A stretch of DNA of 11,520 bases from contig JBPCOB010000218.1 in NCBI GenBank assembly GCA_051000715.1, positions 1 to 11,520 on the forward strand, given 5' to 3'. The DNA is from JBPCOB01 sp051000715 (GTDB lineage: Bacteria; Actinomycetota; Actinomycetes; JALYNC01). Both the position numbers and the translations under genes were made by a program. Shown piece by piece: positions 6,953-11,520 of this stretch (the stretch's first letter is position 1; every line of letters starts with the position of its first letter). The notes under the pieces are model-generated. The model was given only the letters and a program-made list of their open reading frames with translations. It made no database searches and was not told the origin of the DNA.

Positions 6953-8146
6953 TCAGCAGCCGGTGGCCGTCCGAAGCGCGTCGATCCGGTTGGTGGCCTC
7001 CCAGGTGAAGTCCATCTCCGGACGGCCGAAGTGGCCGTACGCCGCCGTCTGCGCGTAGATGGGCCGGAGCAGGTCGAGGTCACGGATGATCGCCGCCGGC
7101 CGGAGGTCGAACACCGACACGATCGCCTCCTGGATCTTCTCAGCATCGATCTTCTCGGTCCCGAAGGTCTCGACGAACAGGCCGACCGGCTGCGCCTTGC
7201 CGATCGCGTAGGCCACCTGGACCTCACACCGGGCAGCCAGCCCGGCGGCCACCACGTTCTTGGCGACCCAGCGCATGGCGTACGCCGCCGACCGGTCCAC
7301 CTTGGAGGGGTCCTTGCCGGAGAAGGCTCCGCCGCCGTGCCGGGACATCCCGCCGTAGGTGTCGACGATGATCTTACGACCGGTCAGCCCGGCATCGCCC
7401 ATGGGACCACCGATCTCGAACCGGCCGGTGGGGTTCACCAACAGCCGGTACCCCTCGCTGTCGATGGCCGTCGCGGCCACCTCCGGACCGATGACGTGCT
7501 CGGCGATGTCGGGCGTCAGCAGACCCTCGATGTCGATGTCGGCCGCGTGCTGGCTGGAGACCACCACGGTGTCCAGTCGCACCGGCCGGCCGGCCGCGTA
7601 CTCGATCGTCACCTGGGTCTTGCCGTCGGGGCGCAGGTAGGGCACGGTGCCGTTCTTGCGGACTGTGCTCAGCCGGTGAGCGAGCCGGTGCGCCAGCGCG
7701 ATCGGCAGCGGCATCAGCTCCGGTGTCTCGTCGCAGGCGTAACCGAACATCAGGCCCTGGTCGCCGGCCCCCTGCCGGTCCAGCTCGTCGTCGTCGCCCT
7801 CGACCCGGGACTCGTAGGCCTCGTTCACGCCTTGGGCGATGTCCGGGGACTGGGAGCCGATCGACACCGACACGCCGCAGGAGGCGCCGTCGAAGCCCTT
7901 CTTCGACGAGTCGTAGCCGATCTCGAGGATTCGGTCTCGAACGATCGTCGGGATGTCGGCGTACGCCTCGGTGGTCACTTCGCCGGCCACATGGACCTGA
8001 CCAGTGGTGATCATGGTCTCGACCGCGACCCGGCTCTTGGGGTCGTCCTTCAGCAGCGCGTCGAGGATCGAGTCGCTGATGGCGTCAGCGATCTTGTCCG
8101 GGTGGCCCTCGGTGACGGATTCGGAGGTGAAAAGACGCCGGGTCAA
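6953..8146 (-). CDS. metK: S-adenosylmethionine synthetase
   Basis: A 397-residue cytosolic enzyme making S-adenosylmethionine from methionine and ATP; it works as a tetramer with Mg2+ and K+. Motifs are textbook: GHPDKIADAISDSILD at 14-29 (H15, D17), signature 1 GAGDQGLMFGYA at 127-137, signature 2 GGGAFSGKDPSKVDRSAAY at 271-289, and FGRPEMDFTWE near the C-terminus. Length is normal. The start is TTG at 8146-8144: the protein begins M-T-R-R-L-F-T-S-E-S-V-T-E-G-H as expected, CAGGAG at 8158-8153 is six bases upstream, and there is no ATG or GTG nearby in frame. It lies 63 bases after coaBC and probably has its own promoter there. No SAM-sensing riboswitch was recognised upstream. Confidence 0.98.
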   Translation of the reverse strand: MTRRLFTSESVTEGHPDKIADAISDSILDALLKDDPKSRVAVETMITTGQVHVAGEVTTEAYADIPTIVRDRILEIGYDSSKKGFDGASCGVSVSIGSQSPDIAQGVNEAYESRVEGDDDELDRQGAGDQGLMFGYACDETPELMPLPIALAHRLAHRLSTVRKNGTVPYLRPDGKTQVTIEYAAGRPVRLDTVVVSSQHAADIDIEGLLTPDIAEHVIGPEVAATAIDSEGYRLLVNPTGRFEIGGPMGDAGLTGRKIIVDTYGGMSRHGGGAFSGKDPSKVDRSAAYAMRWVAKNVVAAGLAARCEVQVAYAIGKAQPVGLFVETFGTEKIDAEKIQEAIVSVFDLRPAAIIRDLDLLRPIYAQTAAYGHFGRPEMDFTWEATNRIDALRTATGC

Positions 8147-8152
8147 CGAGGG

Positions 8153-8158
8153 CTCCTG
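8153..8158 (-). promoter_or_regulatory. ribosome binding site deciding the TTG start of metK
   Basis: CAGGAG on the minus strand, six bases before TTG at 8146-8144. The good match and spacing, with no ATG/GTG candidate, make the rare TTG start secure. Confidence 0.75.
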
Positions 8159-8187
8159 ACTGTTGCTCGCAGGCGGCAGGCGGGCGA

Positions 8188-8193
8188 AGTCTA
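8188..8193 (-). promoter_or_regulatory. candidate -10 element (TAGACT) upstream of metK
   Basis: TAGACT ends 41 bases before the metK start, within the 63-base coaBC-metK gap, and is preceded by C as in the two other copies (rpe, def). No clear -35 is seen. It would start a leader of roughly 35 bases carrying the CAGGAG ribosome binding site. Confidence 0.42.
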
Positions 8194-8209
8194 GTCCGGG
8201 CGGACGAGG

Positions 8210-9430
8210 TCACGGGCGCCGGAGCCGAACCGCGACCAGGTCCCACACGGCGTCCGCCAACGCTTCCTTGGACCCCAGCGGTACGTCGGTCGCCGACCCG
8301 TCAGCGGCCAGCACGACGGCGGCGTTGGTGTCGACCTCGAAGCCCCGGCCGTCGCCGACCTGGTTCACCACGAGCAGGTCGCAGCCCTTGGCCGCCAGCT
8401 TGGCGCGGCCGTGCGCCAGCACGTCGTCGGTCTCGGCCGCGAATCCGACCAGCACCTGCCCCGGTCGCCGCACCAGGGCGAGCTCTGCCAGCACGTCGGG
8501 CGTGCGGACCAGCTCCACTGATGACGGCTCGCCGACGCCCTTCTTGATCTTGACGGCGGACCGGACAGCCGGCCGGAAGTCGGCCACCGCCGCGGCCATC
8601 ACGACCGCGTCGGCGGCGGGCGCGGCCTCGAGCACCGCCGCGCGCAGGTCCTCCGCGCCGACCACGGGGACCACCTTCGCGCCGGCCGGGTCGGGCAGCG
8701 CCACGTTGGCGGCGACCAGCGTCACCTCCGCGCCGCGGGCGGCGGCCGCCCGGGCCAGCGCATAGCCCTGGCGGCCGGAGGAACGGTTGCCCAGGAAGCG
8801 GACCGGGTCGAGATGCTCGCGGGTCCCGCCGGCAGAGACCACGACCCGGCGGCCGGCCAGGTCGGGTCCGGCCGAGGCCCCCCCGCGGCGAAGCACCCGG
8901 CCGGCCACCGCGGCGATCTCGGCCGGGTCCGGCAGCCGGCCGAGTCCGGAGTCGGCCCCGGTCAGCCGGCCTACCGCCGGGTCGAGCACCACGACGCCGC
9001 GCGAGCGCAGGGTGGTCACGCTGGCCCGGGTGGCCGGGTGCTCCCACATCTCGGTGTGCATCGCCGGAGCGAGCACGACCGGGCACCGAGCGGTGAGCAG
9101 GGTCGCGGTCAGCAGGTCATCGGCGCGGCCGGCCGCGGCGCGGGCGAGCAGGTCGGCGGTCGCCGGCGCGATCAGAACGAGATCGGCGTCGCGGCCGAGG
9201 CGCAGGTGCGCGACCGACTCGGCGTCGTCCCACACTCCGGTGGCGACCGGAGCGCCGGACAGAGCCGCCCAAGTGGTGGCTCCGACGAAACGCAGCGCGC
9301 TCTCAGTCGGAATCACGCGAACCGAGTGACCGCTTTCGGTCAGCAAGCGGAGCAGCTCGGCGGCCTTGTACGCCGCGATTCCACCGGCGACGCCGAGAAC
9401 GACCCGCGGCCGGCCCGCCTCGTCCGGCAT
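8210..9430 (-). CDS. coaBC: bifunctional phosphopantothenoylcysteine decarboxylase / phosphopantothenate-cysteine ligase
   Basis: A 406-residue fusion that performs two successive steps of coenzyme A synthesis: CTP-dependent joining of cysteine to phosphopantothenate (CoaB) and FMN-dependent decarboxylation (CoaC). The CoaC half (about 8-185) has GVAGGIAAYKAAEL at 13-26, the active-site H75 in AHLRLG, and PAMHTEMW at 122-129. The CoaB half (about 190-403) has SAGGTREHLDPVRFLGNRSSG at 199-219 with N215, AAAVADFRP at 279-287 and the KIKK lysines at 294-297. Where E. coli Dfp has catalytic Cys158 (ACGxxGxGRM), this protein reads TGADSGLGRL, so the Cys is absent; I believe actinobacterial homologues share this. 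The ATG at 9430-9428 lies nine bases after the rpoZ stop, without a strong ribosome binding site, suggesting coupling to rpoZ. Confidence 0.97.
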   Translation of the reverse strand: MPDEAGRPRVVLGVAGGIAAYKAAELLRLLTESGHSVRVIPTESALRFVGATTWAALSGAPVATGVWDDAESVAHLRLGRDADLVLIAPATADLLARAAAGRADDLLTATLLTARCPVVLAPAMHTEMWEHPATRASVTTLRSRGVVVLDPAVGRLTGADSGLGRLPDPAEIAAVAGRVLRRGGASAGPDLAGRRVVVSAGGTREHLDPVRFLGNRSSGRQGYALARAAAARGAEVTLVAANVALPDPAGAKVVPVVGAEDLRAAVLEAAPAADAVVMAAAVADFRPAVRSAVKIKKGVGEPSSVELVRTPDVLAELALVRRPGQVLVGFAAETDDVLAHGRAKLAAKGCDLLVVNQVGDGRGFEVDTNAAVVLAADGSATDVPLGSKEALADAVWDLVAVRLRRP

Positions 9431-9439
9431 GGCGAGGAG

Positions 9440-9703
9440 CTAGGCCTCGACCGTCTCGTGGGTGAGCAGCCCCTCGTTGATCTCGCGTAGCGCGATCGAC
9501 AGCGGCTTCTCGTGCACGTGGGTGTCGACCAGCGGGCCGACGTACTCCAGCAGGCCCTCGCCGAGCTGGGCGTAGTAGGCGTTGATCTGCCGGGCCCGCT
9601 TGGCGGCGTAGATGACCAAGCTGTACTTCGAGTCGGTAGCTTCTAGCAGCTCGTCGATCGGTGGGTTGGTGATGCCCTCGGGGGCTGCGGCGGTGCCGGT
9701 CAC
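9440..9703 (-). CDS. rpoZ: RNA polymerase omega subunit
   Basis: An 87-residue protein that wraps the beta' subunit and aids RNA polymerase assembly and stability. The core EGITNPPIDELLEATDSKYSLVIYAAKRARQIN (residues 9-41, given here as landmarks: NPPIDELL 13-20, AAKRARQIN 33-41) and EKPLSIALREI at 65-75 match the actinobacterial omega family. It lacks the longer N-terminal tail I recall in mycobacterial omega. The start is GTG at 9703-9701 with GAGGAG at 9713-9708, only four bases upstream to its end. It follows gmk after 16 bases and precedes coaBC by nine, in the usual gmk-rpoZ-coaBC order. Confidence 0.96.
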   Translation of the reverse strand: MTGTAAAPEGITNPPIDELLEATDSKYSLVIYAAKRARQINAYYAQLGEGLLEYVGPLVDTHVHEKPLSIALREINEGLLTHETVEA

Positions 9704-9719
9704 GGGTCTCCTCGGGAAC

Positions 9720-10283
9720 CTAGATCGCCATCAAGGCTACCAGTCGGTCCGCCGCCGACTCGACCGTGTCGTTGACCACCACCGAGTCGAACTCGCTTTC
9801 CGCCGCCAACTCGTCCCGGGCGGTAGCCAGCCGCCGGCGCACCACGTCAGGGTCCTCGGTGTGGCGTCCGATGAGCCGCTGGACCAGCTCGTCCCACGAC
9901 GGCGGCGCGAGGAAGACCAACCGGGCGGCCGGTAGGGCGGTCCGAACCTGACGGGCGCCCTGCAGCTCGATCTCGAGCAGGGCCGGTACGCCGGCCGCCA
10001 GCCTTTCGAACACCGGCGCCCGCGGCGTGCCATAGCGATGGCCGGCGTAGTCGGCGTGCTCGAGCAGCTCCCCGGCCGACACCAGGTCCTCGAACTCTGC
10101 CGGCGAGACGAACCGGTACTGCACCCCGTCGGTCTCCCCCGGCCGCGGGCTGCGCGTCGTCACCGACACCGACAGCCACACGTCTGGATGCCGTCGCCGG
10201 ACCGCGGCGACGACGCTGCCCTTGCCGACCCCGGAGGGGCCGGACAGGACGGTGAGCCGGCCGGCGTCAGGAGCCGGCGTCAC
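9720..10283 (-). CDS. gmk: guanylate kinase
   Basis: A 187-residue enzyme that phosphorylates GMP to GDP with ATP, feeding GTP and second-messenger pools. It has the P-loop GPSGVGKGS at 15-23, the GMP-binding segment SVSVTTRSPRPGETDG at 38-53, YRF at 56-58, LEIELQGA at 103-110, and the lid RLIGRHTEDPDVVRRRL at 136-152. The only start ahead of the P-loop is GTG at 10283-10281, which places 17 bases of overlap with the end of mihF; the ribosome binding region therefore lies inside mihF and is weak, so coupling to mihF is likely. Sixteen bases separate it from rpoZ. Confidence 0.97.
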   Translation of the reverse strand: MTPAPDAGRLTVLSGPSGVGKGSVVAAVRRRHPDVWLSVSVTTRSPRPGETDGVQYRFVSPAEFEDLVSAGELLEHADYAGHRYGTPRAPVFERLAAGVPALLEIELQGARQVRTALPAARLVFLAPPSWDELVQRLIGRHTEDPDVVRRRLATARDELAAESEFDSVVVNDTVESAADRLVALMAI

Positions 10284-10596
10284 CGGCAGCGAACTCGCGC
10301 TGCAGTGCCGCCCGCTGGTTCGCCCCCAGGCCGCGCACCCGGCGGTTCGGCGAGATGCCGAACTTCTCCATGATCCGGGCTGCCCGGACCTTGCCCACGC
10401 CGGGCATCGCCTCGAGCACCGCAGTGACCTTCATCTTGCCGATCACCTCGTCGGTTTCCCCGCTGGTGAGCACCTGGGACAGCGAGGTCCCGGAGGACTT
10501 GAGCTTGCTCTTGAGCTCGGCGCGCGCCCGGCGAGCCTCGGCGGCCTTCGCCAAGGCCGCGGTGCGCTGCTCGGGAGTCAGGGACGGGAGGGCCAC
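10267..10596 (-). CDS. mihF: actinobacterial integration host factor mIHF
   Basis: A 109-residue nucleoid-associated protein found only in Actinobacteria, unrelated in fold to proteobacterial IHF; it binds and bends DNA as a monomer and is essential in mycobacteria. The N-terminal basic helix starts ALPSLTPEQRTAALAKA and continues to about residue 45. The DNA-binding helix-two-turn-helix part includes VIGKMKVTAVLEAMPGVGKVRAARIMEKFGI (landmarks: GKMKV 53-57, MPGVGKVRA 64-72) and RRVRGLGANQ at 85-94. The start is GTG at 10596-10594 with GAGGTG at 10609-10604, seven bases upstream. It heads the mihF-gmk-rpoZ set behind its own likely promoter and overlaps gmk by 17 bases. Confidence 0.97.
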   Translation of the reverse strand: MALPSLTPEQRTAALAKAAEARRARAELKSKLKSSGTSLSQVLTSGETDEVIGKMKVTAVLEAMPGVGKVRAARIMEKFGISPNRRVRGLGANQRAALQREFAAGDAGS

Positions 10597-10603
10597 TGGG
10601 GTT

Positions 10604-10609
10604 CACCTC
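10604..10609 (-). promoter_or_regulatory. ribosome binding site of mihF
   Basis: GAGGTG on the minus strand, seven bases before the GTG start. It fixes the start of mihF, whose protein then begins exactly like its homologues (M-A-L-P). Confidence 0.7.
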
Positions 10610-10641
10610 GGTGCGATCTTCGGGCAATGAAATGGGGCCAG

Positions 10642-10656
10642 CCCACCGGCGGTGGG
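10642..10656. repeat. 15-base perfect palindrome in the mihF leader
   Basis: CCCACCG-G-CGGTGGG has seven-base arms around one base. In the transcript it can form a six-pair hairpin with a three-base GCC loop, about 15-29 bases after the predicted mihF transcription start. On the minus strand it is followed by CTGGCCCCATTTCATT, which is only weakly T-rich. It may be an operator, a leader hairpin, or a terminator for pyrF readthrough. The sequence does not decide. Confidence 0.55.
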
Positions 10657-10677
10657 ACTCCGACAGCGGGCGGCGGA

Positions 10678-10707
10678 AACCTAGCGACAACCAGGCCCTC
10701 GCGGCAA
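10678..10707 (-). promoter_or_regulatory. probable promoter of mihF-gmk-rpoZ
   Basis: TTGCCG (10707-10702) and TAGGTT (10683-10678) are separated by 18 bases on the minus strand and match the actinobacterial TTGnnn / TAnnnT pattern. Transcription would start near 10671, giving a leader of about 75 bases that contains the palindrome. It lies just after the pyrF stop, as expected for a separate operon. Confidence 0.6.
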
Positions 10708-10716
10708 CGTGGCGGG

Positions 10717-11442
10717 TCACGGCCGCAGCATCCCGGCTATCGACGCCGCTGCCGCCCCGGGGTCGGCGGCGCCGGTGATCGGTCGGCCGATCACCAGCAG
10801 GTCGGCGCCGGCGTCCAGCGCCTGTCTCGGGGTCGCCACCCGAGCCTGGTCCTGCGCCGACTCGCCGGCCAGCCGGACGCCGGGAGTGACCAGGACGATG
10901 GTCGGCCCGACCTCGGCACGAACGGCGGCCACCTCCTGTGGCGAGCACACCACCGCCCCCGCGCCGGCGGACACGGCGAGGGCTGCCAGCCGGCGTACCG
11001 CGTCGACCGCCGGGCCGGCCAGCCCGACCGCGACGAGGTCCCGGTTGGCCATCGAGGTGAGCACGGTCACCGCCGCGACCGTGACGTCGGGCGCTGCCTC
11101 GACCGCCGCCCGCACCATCGCCGTACCACCGGCTGCATGCACGGTGAGGTACTGCGGCCGGAGCCGGGCCACCGACCGGGCCGCACCGGCGACCGTGGCC
11201 GGGATGTCGTGCAGCTTGAGGTCCAGGAACAGACCGACGCCGGTCTCGCTGCGGACCGCCTCGACCACCTCCGGCCCGAACCGGCAGAACAGCTCCAGCC
11301 CGACCTTCACCACCGCGACGTGCCGGTCGACCGCGGCCGCCCAGCGGGCGGCGGTCTCGACGTCCGGTGCGTCCAGGGCCACCGCCACCGGCGCCCGTCC
11401 CACGCTGAGGTCTCGAGCGCTTAGGTCGTAGCCCGTGGTCAT
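10717..11442 (-). CDS. pyrF: orotidine 5'-phosphate decarboxylase, type I
   Basis: A 241-residue TIM-barrel enzyme converting OMP to UMP, the last step of pyrimidine synthesis. Substrate-site D24 lies in VALDAP and K46 in VVKVG. The catalytic block FLDLKLHDIPATV at 72-84 gives the D74-K76-D79 array. VHAAGG at 101-106, VTPGVR at 185-190, DQARVATP at 198-205 and IGRPIT at 218-223 complete the phosphate and base sites. FLDLKLHDIP is the type I (short, Bacillus/E. coli-like) form, not the DAKRGDIG form of the type II enzyme I recall in mycobacteria and streptomycetes. The start is ATG at 11442-11440 with GGAG (11451-11448) five bases upstream; a longer GTG frame from 11508 adds residues unlike the family. 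It begins two bases after the stop of the preceding gene. Confidence 0.96.
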   Translation of the reverse strand: MTTGYDLSARDLSVGRAPVAVALDAPDVETAARWAAAVDRHVAVVKVGLELFCRFGPEVVEAVRSETGVGLFLDLKLHDIPATVAGAARSVARLRPQYLTVHAAGGTAMVRAAVEAAPDVTVAAVTVLTSMANRDLVAVGLAGPAVDAVRRLAALAVSAGAGAVVCSPQEVAAVRAEVGPTIVLVTPGVRLAGESAQDQARVATPRQALDAGADLLVIGRPITGAADPGAAAASIAGMLRP

Positions 11443-11444
11443 GT

Positions 11445-11520
11445 CTACTCCAGGGTCGGCTCGTCGGCGCCGAGGGGGTTCTCGCCCGCCGGGACAACAC
11501 GACCCCACGACCAGGGGTAC
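11445..11520 (-). CDS. 3' end of an unidentified gene upstream of pyrF (partial)
   Basis: An open minus-strand frame enters at the window edge and ends at TAG (11447-11445), giving a C-terminus with YPWSWGRVVPAGENP and ending ADEPTLE. Nearly all third codon positions are G or C, as in the neighbouring genes. The stop sits between the pyrF ribosome binding site and ATG, the arrangement of a tightly coupled operon. By position it could be a pyrimidine gene (carB, pyrD or pyrK are common here), but 24 residues do not identify it. I did not recognise the tail. Confidence 0.55.
   Translation of the reverse strand, partial: YPWSWGRVVPAGENPLGADEPTLE

Noticed and set aside
4665..7058. 797-codon plus-strand open frame opposite priA
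   Set aside because: Antisense to priA, crosses the priA-metK gap and enters metK; composition is Arg/Gly/Ala/Pro-rich with no motifs. An artefact of few stop codons in GC-rich DNA.
7031..8194. 387-codon plus-strand frame opposite metK
   Set aside because: Exact antisense of a highly conserved gene with no recognisable domain of its own.
8147..8209. Possible SAM riboswitch before metK
   Set aside because: The 63-base gap is too short and lacks recognisable SAM aptamer motifs.
10222..11424. 400-codon plus-strand frame opposite mihF and pyrF
   Set aside because: Runs through two unrelated conserved genes and the promoter gap in antisense; no motif supports it.
11443..11508. Longer pyrF start at 11508
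   Set aside because: Adds Cys/Arg-rich residues absent from the family and displaces the well-placed GGAG before ATG 11442.

Overview
The window is about 11.5 kb of very GC-rich DNA in which every supported gene lies on the minus strand, so transcription runs from the high-numbered end towards position 1. The gene content is housekeeping. An actinobacterial mIHF gene, an omega subunit with the typical actinobacterial core, a helicase-dead PriA of the actinobacterial kind and frequent GTG/TTG starts all point to a free-living actinomycete chromosome. I cannot name the genus.

In transcription order: (1) the last 24 codons of an unidentified gene, then pyrF two bases later (pyrimidine synthesis); (2) a 120-base gap with a likely promoter and a perfect palindrome, then mihF-gmk-rpoZ (nucleoid protein, GMP kinase, RNA polymerase omega), followed closely by coaBC (coenzyme A synthesis); (3) metK (S-adenosylmethionine synthesis) after a 63-base gap; (4) a 197-base gap, then priA (replication restart scaffold); (5) the def-fmt-rsmB set (N-terminal formyl removal, initiator tRNA formylation, 16S rRNA m5C methylation), then rpe (pentose phosphate) and a response regulator with a GGDEF domain, joined by tiny gaps or overlaps; (6) at the left edge, the 5' part of an FMN riboswitch pointing off the window, which predicts a riboflavin gene such as ribD just beyond position 1.

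The genes form a conserved growth-related block. Functional links are visible: MetK makes the methyl donor used by RsmB; Fmt and Def act at opposite ends of the formyl-methionine cycle; Rpe acts on ribulose 5-phosphate, which is also a riboflavin precursor made into use by the genes expected after the riboswitch. The less ordinary points are the response regulator/GGDEF protein with altered active-site motifs set between rpe and the riboswitch, a type I rather than type II OMP decarboxylase, and an identical CTAGACT heptamer 33-41 bases upstream of rpe, def and metK that probably marks internal promoters. I found no mobile element, CRISPR array, tRNA or rRNA, and no stretch over 300 bases without a gene.
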